Under the pieces are notes generated by a model. The model searched no databases. It was not told the origin of the DNA and saw only the letters and a program-made list of their open reading frames with translations. Below are positions 43,141 through 51,141 of a stretch of DNA of 64,000 nt, piece by piece. This DNA is from Flavobacterium zhairuonense (GTDB lineage Bacteria > Bacteroidota > Bacteroidia > Flavobacteriales > Flavobacteriaceae), in assembly GCF_004352915.1 (NCBI RefSeq), contig NZ_SJSY01000076.1, forward strand, positions 310,001 to 374,000, written 5' to 3'. A program made the position numbers and the translations under genes. Position 1 is the stretch's first letter. Each line of letters starts with the position of its first letter.

Positions 43141-44496
43141 TTATATAAACACCAAATCTGAAGAATACTTCGTCTTTTCTACTGCATTATTTTGAGCTAT
43201 TTTTTGAATTTCTGCATCAATTTCAATATCATTTTTAAAAATTGAATTTAATGCGTCGACAATTTCTTTTGATGTAATTTCGTTAGAATAACCAACAAAC
43301 TCAATTGACTTATCTTTTCTTTGGTGCATCTTGAAACCAGCCAAAGGAAGTTCAGACAACCGATTAGAAATATCAATATTATTGATTTTCAAATCTGATT
43401 TTGTTACAAAAACTACTGGATTTCGTGCTTCTAAATCAATTAAAAACGGAATACCATTTTCTATTTTTAAACTGCAAAAATCGCCCGTTCTGTAACGAAT
43501 CAAAGGCAAAAAAGGATTACTGCCTCCGGTTACAACTAATTCGCCTCTTTCGCCATCTGGAAGCTTAGTGTCGCTGTGTTCATCAAAAATTTCCAGATAT
43601 AAATCGGGACGAATAACTTTGTGTCCGATTTCAGTTGCGAAGGCAATATTTCGGCACTCTGTCATGGAATACAGGTCGATCACGGGACATTTAAAATAAT
43701 CTTCTAATTTGCTTTTGGCGCCTTTTGTCAGCTTCATTGCTGATGATATTAATGCCTTTGGATATATTTGAGGCTTTAAATCCAATAAAGCTGTAAAGGC
43801 AATAGGATCGCCTGTCAGGATTTCTGGATTGTATTTTTCGAGGTATTTTTTAGCATCGTCTGGATGATTCCAATCGGACGGATTTAGATTTATTTTTAAA
43901 ATACCAGCGCCTTCTAGATACGTTGATAAAGAAGCATAGGTCAATGTTGTTTCTTGAGCACAAATTAATGCAATTGCGGTTTTGCTGTTACTTTCACTAA
44001 TCGAAATATTGAACTCTTTGAGAACAGATTGGACTTGTGGCAACCAACTTGCCTGAGAAACCGAATCAAAAAGTACATCTAGCTTCGATCCTGTTGATCC
44101 AGAAGTATGATATACTAGGAGTTCTTCTAAATTTGCTTCATTCGAAACAAATAAATAAGGAAACTTTCGAATATCTTCTCTTGAAGTAGTTGGAAAAACA
44201 TCGAAATCATTTCCTTTATTCTGATAAAAAGGCACTGTTTCAATAGACCATTTAAAATAATCTGCCAGCCAAATTGGAGTTTGCCCTTCGTTCCAAAATA
44301 CTTTATTTTCATAATAATTCTTTTGGTAAGCTTTCACTCTTAAAAGCTGTTCTGCATTTAATCGGTCACCGCTTTTAAAATTAAATTTTGGTGCAAAAGC
44401 ATCTTGTCTAAGTTCATTTAAAAAACTTAAATCATCAAGCAACGGAAAACGTTCCTTGTCGGTTAATGCTATTTGTGGTCCATTATTCGCGTCCAT
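43141..44496 (-). CDS. PaaK-like adenylate-forming enzyme (last gene of the MoxR/VWA operon)
   Basis: About 451 residues from ATG 44496; in-frame ATGs at 44502 and 44514 lie slightly further into the upstream gene. The ANL-superfamily motifs are present: the ATP-binding loop YHTSGSTGSKLD, DLYSMTECRNIAFATE (adenine/acyl pocket, YxxTE) and RYRTGDFCSLKI (ribose-binding RTGD). The length is that of phenylacetate-CoA ligases and CapK-like proteins. It should activate a carboxylate as an acyl-adenylate; the acceptor (CoA, protein or metabolite) is unknown. The start overlaps the upstream gene by 14 bp, so it is translationally coupled to a gene set that has no fatty-acid or phenylacetate genes. Confidence 0.85.
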   Translation of the reverse strand: MDANNGPQIALTDKERFPLLDDLSFLNELRQDAFAPKFNFKSGDRLNAEQLLRVKAYQKNYYENKVFWNEGQTPIWLADYFKWSIETVPFYQNKGNDFDVFPTTSREDIRKFPYLFVSNEANLEELLVYHTSGSTGSKLDVLFDSVSQASWLPQVQSVLKEFNISISESNSKTAIALICAQETTLTYASLSTYLEGAGILKINLNPSDWNHPDDAKKYLEKYNPEILTGDPIAFTALLDLKPQIYPKALISSAMKLTKGAKSKLEDYFKCPVIDLYSMTECRNIAFATEIGHKVIRPDLYLEIFDEHSDTKLPDGERGELVVTGGSNPFLPLIRYRTGDFCSLKIENGIPFLIDLEARNPVVFVTKSDLKINNIDISNRLSELPLAGFKMHQRKDKSIEFVGYSNEITSKEIVDALNSIFKNDIEIDAEIQKIAQNNAVEKTKYSSDLVFI

Positions 44497-45064
44497 AAAC
44501 ATTTGCTGCTTCACGGGCTTTTTGTTCCGCCATTTCTCTTTGAATTCTCATGATTCTTTCATGCGCTTCATACGATTCCTTTAAAACTCTATAACGCTCT
44601 TCACTGTTTATCGAAGACAATTTATCTGCAGCTTCATTATGATTTTCTCCGTACGGTATAATTTCGCAACAATATAATAGCAATCTTACCATTTCTTCTG
44701 CGCGTTCGTCATCAGAAATCCACTCATTATGTTTTACATATACAGTAGTTTTAAGCAGTTCTTCAAACCAAAATTGATGTAATTTATTTTCTATTTGAGG
44801 ATTATTTACAAAATCAGGATGACATAATAACCAAGTCGAAATGTGAATGGCTCGCCAATGATTGTCATCAACAAGTTTTAAATCAAAATTTGACGGATTT
44901 TTAAAATCCTTTTTCAAAAAATTATTGCTTACAATTCGGTAAGTATCAGCAATCAAGGCAAGTGAATTTAGTCCGCCTTCTTCAAAAAAATCAGATGATC
45001 TTAAATAAGAATCTGGGCATTTTCTTAGATGTGCAACCAGTTCAAAAACATCATATTTAGACAT
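44483..45064 (-). CDS. Uncharacterised helical protein in the MoxR/VWA operon
   Basis: About 193 residues from ATG 45064, which overlaps the VWA stop as ATGTCTAA. ATG 45070 is the alternative. No signal peptide or membrane segment. The composition is strongly helical, with a Trp/His-rich middle (HWRAIHISTWLLCHPDFVNN, HQFWFEELLKTTVYVKHNEW). The C-terminal charged helix (YRVLKESYEAHERIMRIQRE) may be a coiled coil. I recognise no family. Overlaps on both sides place it firmly between the VWA protein and the PaaK-like enzyme, suggesting it works as an adaptor or substrate between the two. Confidence 0.8.
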   Translation of the reverse strand: MSKYDVFELVAHLRKCPDSYLRSSDFFEEGGLNSLALIADTYRIVSNNFLKKDFKNPSNFDLKLVDDNHWRAIHISTWLLCHPDFVNNPQIENKLHQFWFEELLKTTVYVKHNEWISDDERAEEMVRLLLYCCEIIPYGENHNEAADKLSSINSEERYRVLKESYEAHERIMRIQREMAEQKAREAANVYGRE

Positions 45065-46820
45065 AAGCATAATTTTGTTGTGAAAACTCAGCTGCAAACT
45101 TTAAAAGTTCAGCCTCATTTGTGACATAATAAACATTCCACCCCATTTTTACCAATCGAATTACCAAATCTTTATTATAATCAGGCGGCGAATGCAATAC
45201 TATTGTTCCGTGTCCGCCGGCGTTTTTTAAGGCAATTTCGGCTAATTCCCAATTTGTTTGTTTGGTGTGCGTATCAGCATCCAGCATGCTAAAAATATCG
45301 TTATCAGTAACAATTACTATATGTGATTTTTTATTTGGTTTTACTTCAAATGGTTTTCGTAATCGCTCAATTCCGTAGGCATAGCCGGTTCCTAAATAAG
45401 AAGTCAAAGTGGTTAGCAAATCGGTTTCATCTGTAATAAAACCATCGGTTTCCAAATAACTTCCCGGTTCGCCAGAAAGACATCCCATAACTGAAGCTCC
45501 AGCACGCAAAGCAGATAATCCAATAATTGTAGCTGCCAAAATTGGCCAAGAAAAGTTATGTCTCGGATTTCCCATCGAACCGGAACAATCAATACCAAGA
45601 TAAACATTCAACGGCTTTTTTGAAATAGAATTATCTGAATCCGAACCATAGGTTCTTTTTTGAGTTGTTAACCCTGGAATAAGTTCTGGCGACAAAATTG
45701 CCGATTGCAACCAATCTACTTCTTCAATAGAATCGCCAATATCCCAGGTTTCTAAGCCTTCTGGCAAGTCAAATGATACATTTTCAGAAGTTTCTACTGG
45801 AAAATCGATTAAATGTGGTAAAGCAATTTCTTTGTAATAAGCATTGATCAAAGACTGTTCATCGGCATTTGGATTGGCTTGTTGCATCAAATCAATGTAA
45901 TTTCCGGGCCCCATATAACCATTTCTTGGTCCATGTCCGCCAAATTCATTTTTTTCGATACCTAAACTTTCCTTTTTCTTTTTATCGTCGCTTTTTTCTT
46001 TTGAATCAATGGCTTCTTTTCGCATATCAATTACTTCATCGTAACCTTCTAAATCGAGTTTAGTCAAACCTGAAATGTCCATTGCTCCTTTTCCCGAATC
46101 TTCGGCGTCTAAAAGCACTAAAATCTTTTTGCGGGCATCTTGAAATTCTTTGTCATCCATCAAATAAGGATATAACATTACGGCAAAGCGACCGCCACCA
46201 TGAATCCAATTTTTTGAATAACTTCTTATCAAGGAAGCCAATAACGATGCATCTGAATCTATTTTCTTGCTATGAAGCGATAATTTTGTTGCCAATTCTC
46301 CACGATTCAATCGCCATAAATATTCATAAGTACGCATCATCAGTGTCCAGAATTCTGAAAAACTTTCCTCTGAATTAATCGCTTTATAAACTTCTGACAT
46401 TCTTAATTTATTGACACGTTGCAACTTATCATTTATCAAGAAATCTTCATATAAATTAGCCACCATTGGCGCTCTATCTTCTATGCTTGGCAATCCAAAA
46501 CGAATTCTATTTAACAAAACAGCATTGTCATATAAATTTGCAGGCGTAAAAATATGATGCCCAATTTCATGCGCGAGCACTTCTAAAGCATAATCGGTTA
46601 TATTGCGTTCTACAACTTCTTGCAAATTAATCACAATGCGATGATCTGTCAACCGAATCATTGCAAAACTGCCTGTAAGACCTTCTTTATGTGCTTCTTC
46701 ATTTGATAAACACCAAATAGGTTCTTGCAAACGCAACATAGGATTCCATTCCAATTTGGCTTGTTGCCAATGTGATTTCCATACTGCGAGCGTTTCTTCT
46801 ATTTTGGATTGATTATGCAT
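45057..46820 (-). CDS. Metallopeptidase-like / VWA domain protein (MoxR partner)
   Basis: About 587 residues from ATG 46820, which overlaps the upstream stop as ATGCATAA. The N-terminal half has HEIGHH (about 86-91), a zinc-peptidase HExxH motif, and NLYEDFLIND about 35 residues later as a possible third-ligand helix. A charged linker (EAIDSKEKSDDKKKKESLG) follows. The C-terminal VWA domain (about 405-587) starts NVYLGIDCSGSMGN, with an intact DxSxS metal site (Asp413, Ser415, Ser417) and IVIVTDNDIF further on. VWA proteins with such N-termini commonly pair with MoxR AAA+ ATPases, as seen here two genes upstream. The role is probably chaperone-like remodelling or proteolysis; the substrate is unknown. 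Confidence 0.85.
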   Translation of the reverse strand: MHNQSKIEETLAVWKSHWQQAKLEWNPMLRLQEPIWCLSNEEAHKEGLTGSFAMIRLTDHRIVINLQEVVERNITDYALEVLAHEIGHHIFTPANLYDNAVLLNRIRFGLPSIEDRAPMVANLYEDFLINDKLQRVNKLRMSEVYKAINSEESFSEFWTLMMRTYEYLWRLNRGELATKLSLHSKKIDSDASLLASLIRSYSKNWIHGGGRFAVMLYPYLMDDKEFQDARKKILVLLDAEDSGKGAMDISGLTKLDLEGYDEVIDMRKEAIDSKEKSDDKKKKESLGIEKNEFGGHGPRNGYMGPGNYIDLMQQANPNADEQSLINAYYKEIALPHLIDFPVETSENVSFDLPEGLETWDIGDSIEEVDWLQSAILSPELIPGLTTQKRTYGSDSDNSISKKPLNVYLGIDCSGSMGNPRHNFSWPILAATIIGLSALRAGASVMGCLSGEPGSYLETDGFITDETDLLTTLTSYLGTGYAYGIERLRKPFEVKPNKKSHIVIVTDNDIFSMLDADTHTKQTNWELAEIALKNAGGHGTIVLHSPPDYNKDLVIRLVKMGWNVYYVTNEAELLKFAAEFSQQNYAYV

Positions 46821-47784
46821 TTCCAAGGCTGTATAAATATATAAAATACGAATTCTGCAAGGTAAAAACCAATGTATCTGGCGTTGCTACTACAGATGAA
46901 ATTGCTTCAGTGTCTATTTCATTAGCTTCTTTTCCAAGCCATTTTTCTAAATTAGAAATTCGTTCAGAATTCGATGTTATCTCTATTGAATCAACAGTAT
47001 TAGCTGGAAGCAAGATTTTTCCAAATTGATCTGCAAATAGTGCATAACTGCTTTTTGAATCGGTGGCGAAAATATATTCTCCAATTTGTGCCAACACTGG
47101 AGGATCTTCAAAAAAACCTGTCATTCCTATAAAACCGCCTTGAACTCCTTCAAATTTTGTTTTATTTTCTGACCACGGATTTTCAAAAATTTGTTTCGCA
47201 TTTTCAGATGAACCAATAACTTTCACAATTGTTTGCTGCAGGCTTTCTGAAAGCTTTTCAAAATCAGATTTTAAACGAATTCTTAAATGTGCCAAACCGC
47301 ATTTCCACGCATAAATTCGTCCTACCGTTTTAAAATCTTCTAAAGTTTTAATCTCGGAACTGCTGTTTCCTACAAGTTTGCACCACTGTATTGTTTTTTC
47401 TGGCGCATGAACTTCGAGATTCAAAAGAACATCATGCAACAACGAAATAGTTTTTGTTGGAAATTTAACCGCTAAATTCGGCATTTGAGCTAATAACAAC
47501 CAAGCTTCTTTGTATTCATCATTATAACGAATTGCCACGCCGCTTCCAATTAGTTTCAATGATTCCAAATAAAGTGTTTTTACAACCTCATGAATTTTTT
47601 CTGGAGCGTTATTGAAGGCAACAACTTCTTTAACAATTGGTTCTACAACTTCGACCATCCAATTGGCAATACTATGAGAATCTAAATTTCCATATTTTAT
47701 TTCGCCTTCATTGTACCATTGATTGTATAAGGCACTTTTGTCGCTTAATTCTGAAATTAGTGGCTCAAAGCTTATTTTTTCCAT
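46813..47784 (-). CDS. Uncharacterised protein between MoxR ATPase and VWA genes
   Basis: About 323 residues from ATG 47784 (ATG 47793 is the alternative); both overlap the end of the ATPase gene. No signal peptide or membrane segment. The first 200 residues look like a helical repeat (EVVEPIVKEVVAFNNAPEKI, YKEAWLLLAQMPNLAVKFPT). The last 120 residues are predicted beta-rich (FEGVQGGFIGMTGFFEDPPV, YALFADQFGKILLPANTVDS), like a small beta-propeller or immunoglobulin-like segment. I recognise no family. Its fixed place between ATPase and VWA suggests an adaptor. Confidence 0.8.
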   Translation of the reverse strand: MEKISFEPLISELSDKSALYNQWYNEGEIKYGNLDSHSIANWMVEVVEPIVKEVVAFNNAPEKIHEVVKTLYLESLKLIGSGVAIRYNDEYKEAWLLLAQMPNLAVKFPTKTISLLHDVLLNLEVHAPEKTIQWCKLVGNSSSEIKTLEDFKTVGRIYAWKCGLAHLRIRLKSDFEKLSESLQQTIVKVIGSSENAKQIFENPWSENKTKFEGVQGGFIGMTGFFEDPPVLAQIGEYIFATDSKSSYALFADQFGKILLPANTVDSIEITSNSERISNLEKWLGKEANEIDTEAISSVVATPDTLVFTLQNSYFIYLYSLGNA

Positions 47785-49364
47785 TGCAGCCATCTTTTGT
47801 AATTAGTGTAACGTTGGTGCAGGTATTTCAATTTCAAAATATCATCTGCTCTATATCCATAAAGCTTTTTCTCCTGAGACCAAATCTGAAGCTGTTTTTC
47901 GATATTTAAAAGTCGGTTATCGATTTCTTTTGAAGATATATTTTCAAGTCCTTTTTTGAACTCGGTTTCAAATTTATCAACCGGATCATTTCTGTCTAAA
48001 TCCTGACTCACATATTCATCACAAGACAAATCAAACAATTCGCGCAGCCATACAATTCTGTCCACTCTATATACTTCGTGGCCCGCTTGATCAAAAAATG
48101 GAGATTCTAAATGTGGCGTCAAACTATCATGCAAAACAAATGGCAAAACTTGTCTCACATCTTCTAATTCTACTTTTTTATTTCCTCTAAAATAAGCCAT
48201 CGCTTTAGAAAACATCAATAAAGTCATTATTTTTCTAACCGATAAACCATTTTTAGCCTGTGAACCTAAATCTTTAATTGGGTCTTTTCCTGTTTCTTTT
48301 CTAAAAAGCGTACGCATGTCAATACCCGACAATTTTGCCGTGTCTTTTGTCATATATTCCAATCGATTCGACGCAGGTTCAAAAAACTCAAATTGGCGAC
48401 AGAAAAACTCAATGCGCTTGCGTAGTTCCGGCTCTATTTGTACCGCTCTAATTTGTTTGTTTATCGTATTGAGCTCTTCTTCAGTAAAAATAATTTCTTC
48501 TGGAATTATAGATTCTGGCTTAAAGTTGAGTTCTATACGTTGCAATAAATCGTCAATAAATCTTGTATTAAAATGCATTGCTCTAATTACAATATCGATC
48601 CTGTCTTTTAAAGCTTCAATGACTTGATACGTTCCTCCTCCCGCATCGTCATTGGCAGTCAAATACCAAGCGCCTTCTGGACATTCATAAATCTGATCGA
48701 AGATTTCAGCATAATTATCAGCCAAAACCGTTAATAAAGCCGATTGTGTTCTGGTTGGAATTCGGTTGTATTCATCAATGATTTTCACTCTCATTCCGAG
48801 CCATTTTCTCCAAGCTATTCTGATATCTGAAGTTTTCTCCGCCTTTACCATATCTGAAGGCAGTGGATGCCCCAACAAATCTGAAATTGTCATTTGAGGC
48901 TGACCATGCTGAATGGCGCGCATGACATCTTTTTTATCATATCCCGCCAACAATCCCATCAATACTGATGTTGCTGTTTTTCCGCGACCTGGACCACCAA
49001 CTATAAGGCATTTTCCTAATGCGGCCAAATTCAATAACGGCATTAAAACAAAACTTGAATAACTTTGATCTGTTGGCAAGTAAACGGGTACTTTGCTATC
49101 TCCAAATAAAAACTTTTTAGGATCACCATCATTGAATTCTATATCATAATACGGACTGATAACGGCTGTATTTGTGATCCAAAAATAGGCTTGACGCAGT
49201 TTTTCATCCAAAGCAACTGAATCCTTAGAATCGTTTTGGTCTGTATCGCTTGAATATAAATCTTCTATCTGAAATTTGGTAGTTTTATGTGTATCTTGAG
49301 GGTTTGTAGGCGATTCTGGGACTTTCTTAAAAAATCCCATTGTTTTATTTATCAAGTCAGACAT
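47772..49364 (-). CDS. MoxR-family AAA+ ATPase
   Basis: 530 residues. A disordered Asp/Ser/Thr-rich N-terminus (about 1-50) is followed by an AAA+ core: Walker A GGPGRGKT (123-130), a MoxR-type Walker B VKIIDEYNR (193-201) and sensor 1 LTAND (235-239). An arginine-rich region near 250-270 (ALKDRIDIVI) follows the usual position of the Arg finger. The C-terminal 270 residues are helical and unlike short MoxR proteins (about 330 residues), so an extra domain is present. It would hydrolyse ATP as a hexamer to remodel a partner presented by the VWA protein. It starts 15 bp after nadR. Confidence 0.9.
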   Translation of the reverse strand: MSDLINKTMGFFKKVPESPTNPQDTHKTTKFQIEDLYSSDTDQNDSKDSVALDEKLRQAYFWITNTAVISPYYDIEFNDGDPKKFLFGDSKVPVYLPTDQSYSSFVLMPLLNLAALGKCLIVGGPGRGKTATSVLMGLLAGYDKKDVMRAIQHGQPQMTISDLLGHPLPSDMVKAEKTSDIRIAWRKWLGMRVKIIDEYNRIPTRTQSALLTVLADNYAEIFDQIYECPEGAWYLTANDDAGGGTYQVIEALKDRIDIVIRAMHFNTRFIDDLLQRIELNFKPESIIPEEIIFTEEELNTINKQIRAVQIEPELRKRIEFFCRQFEFFEPASNRLEYMTKDTAKLSGIDMRTLFRKETGKDPIKDLGSQAKNGLSVRKIMTLLMFSKAMAYFRGNKKVELEDVRQVLPFVLHDSLTPHLESPFFDQAGHEVYRVDRIVWLRELFDLSCDEYVSQDLDRNDPVDKFETEFKKGLENISSKEIDNRLLNIEKQLQIWSQEKKLYGYRADDILKLKYLHQRYTNYKRWLQWKK

Positions 49365-49379
49365 GGTTATATTTTGTTT

Positions 49380-50387
49380 CTATGTTAGATTAAATTTACT
49401 GTTTTCTTTAGCAAACACAACTTTTGACACCTGTTCAATTCTTTCTTCAATAGCGCCTCGAAGCACATAATATTTAAGATTTCTAGTGTTCAAATCGTCA
49501 ATTATTTTTTCTTGAAATTCTTTTCTTTTCACATCGCCAGATCTGTCCCAAGTATCATCATATGGAATATCAGTATCACATACAAAAATAATATCGTGTC
49601 TGGTTTCGGCTTTTTTGGCTAAATCTTCCAAATCAGAAAGCGCTTTTCCATGATAATCAAGCGAAAACAAATAAGTCGTAATAGCATTAGTATCAGAAAA
49701 CAAAAATTGATTCGACTGCAATACTAGAGCGTCTTCTCTTTCGATATGAGTTTCGGCTATTTTTAAAAGATCTTCTAAAGTGAGTCTTTTATTAATTTGA
49801 TGTTTTTCCCAATATTCTCTTCCATATTCAGGCATCCATTGCGTATTAAAATGGGATGCTAATTTTTCTGCCAAAGTTGTTTTTCCTGTTGATGGCGCAC
49901 CAAGCAACACCACTTTTGTAATCAAATCTTTGTATACTTTAGGATGAACAAATTCCTTATTTGCAAAAGAATCATTTCTGATTTTAGTAGCCGAAATTGG
50001 AATGGCATGTCTATCCATATCAACTTGTCTGTTCATTGCTTTTAAGACAATACTCATGTGCTCGCCGTAAGGTTCGCTAGAATAAAAATGGGAAACTGTA
50101 CGATTGCCTAAAATAGACAAAACATAATCTTCCTGAATTTTCATAATCTCGGCTGTATATCCGCTATCATTAGGTGAATTGGTGCCTTCGATAACAGTAA
50201 TTTCCGGATATATTTCGCGTATCCAGCCAGCTCGTATTGACAACGGAATATTGATTATAGGATCATCATAAACTAGTACAATCAATTCATCAACTTCCTT
50301 AATGGCAGTTTCGATTAATAGCTGATGTCCTTTATGGAAAGGGGCAAATTTGCCTAATGTCAATCCAACGGTATTTTTAACTTTCAT
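49380..50387 (-). CDS. nadR: NadR-type bifunctional NMN adenylyltransferase / ribosylnicotinamide kinase
   Basis: 335 residues. The N-terminal nucleotidyltransferase has GKFAPFHKGH (the GxFxPxHxGH motif) and ISATKIRND. The C-terminal kinase has a P-loop GAPSTGKTTLAE (about 163-174) and a CDTDIPYDD segment. The N-terminal HTH of E. coli NadR (about 410 residues) is absent, so it should be purely enzymatic: nicotinamide riboside to NMN to NAD+. Its start overlaps the pnuC stop by 11 bp, the usual transporter-kinase pairing. Confidence 0.93.
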   Translation of the reverse strand: MKVKNTVGLTLGKFAPFHKGHQLLIETAIKEVDELIVLVYDDPIINIPLSIRAGWIREIYPEITVIEGTNSPNDSGYTAEIMKIQEDYVLSILGNRTVSHFYSSEPYGEHMSIVLKAMNRQVDMDRHAIPISATKIRNDSFANKEFVHPKVYKDLITKVVLLGAPSTGKTTLAEKLASHFNTQWMPEYGREYWEKHQINKRLTLEDLLKIAETHIEREDALVLQSNQFLFSDTNAITTYLFSLDYHGKALSDLEDLAKKAETRHDIIFVCDTDIPYDDTWDRSGDVKRKEFQEKIIDDLNTRNLKYYVLRGAIEERIEQVSKVVFAKENSKFNLT

Positions 50388-50949
50388 AACTTAACTCTTG
50401 ATTATATGCTTTTTTCCATTCAAAATAACCTGCAATTGCCATAATTAAGAAAAGAACATATAATATTGCTGTGAAATAGAGGTCTTTATAACTGTATACG
50501 CCAATAGCCATTATGTCGACCGATATCCAAAACAGCCAAGATTCTAACACTTTTATTATCATCAAATATTGCGCAACTAGGCTGGCAACCATTATAAAAG
50601 CGTCAATATAAGGACAAGATGCATCGGTTCTTGTGTCCATAAAATACCCTACCAAAATTGACATAAAAACGGTTAAAGCAACCCATGCAATTCTTTTTGT
50701 AAGCAAGGTTATACGTAACGTATCATGATTAGCACCGCCATATTTCCAACTGTACCAGCCATATCCCTGCAGAAATATATAAATGATATGCAAAATCATA
50801 TCAGAATATAATTTTGATGTATAAAAAACAAAGCAATACAACATCACCTGAATTAAACCAAAAAACCAACACCAGATATTCTGTCTGATGGTAAAATAAA
50901 CGGCTAAAAAACCGAAAATAGCGCCAAAAATTTCTATAACTGTATCCAT
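50377..50949 (-). CDS. pnuC: PnuC family nicotinamide riboside transporter
   Basis: 190 residues, about seven membrane segments. The motifs are typical of PnuC: FGFLAVYFTIRQNIWCWFFG near the N-terminus, FLQGYGWYSWKYGG in the middle (the conserved Trp-rich GYxxWK region) and WLFWISVDIMAIGVYSYKDL near the C-terminus. It provides facilitated uptake of nicotinamide riboside, driven by its phosphorylation by the NadR encoded immediately downstream. It is the first gene of the seven-gene operon. No TPP- or NAD-type riboswitch structure is apparent in the 190 bp upstream, which contains a terminator for the neighbouring sulfatase. Confidence 0.93.
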   Translation of the reverse strand: MDTVIEIFGAIFGFLAVYFTIRQNIWCWFFGLIQVMLYCFVFYTSKLYSDMILHIIYIFLQGYGWYSWKYGGANHDTLRITLLTKRIAWVALTVFMSILVGYFMDTRTDASCPYIDAFIMVASLVAQYLMIIKVLESWLFWISVDIMAIGVYSYKDLYFTAILYVLFLIMAIAGYFEWKKAYNQELSYES

Positions 50950-51063
50950 AATTGTTGATAAAGATATAATAATGAATTGAAATTTTAGAAAGCAAAATAG
51001 GTTTTTTGAAGCAGTATTTGCTCAAATTTTATCTCACAAGTTTTATTTTAAAATCGGGATAAA

Positions 51064-51096
51064 AAAAACGCTAAACAGTACAGTTTAGCGTTTTTA
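51064..51096. terminator. Bidirectional terminator between fifth sulfatase and pnuC operon
   Basis: AAAAACGCTAAAC (51064-51076) pairs perfectly with GTTTAGCGTTTTT (51083-51095) around AGTACA. It ends the sulfatase transcript and isolates the pnuC operon from it. Confidence 0.8.
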
Positions 51097-51141
51097 ACCT
51101 CTTTTTTCAGAACAACTTAATATACGTTTACTCCGATTTTC

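Noticed and set aside
50950..51060. A riboswitch upstream of pnuC
   Set aside because: No TPP-, NAD- or PreQ1-like conserved core or pseudoknot could be traced in the leader; only a terminator of the neighbouring unit is evident.
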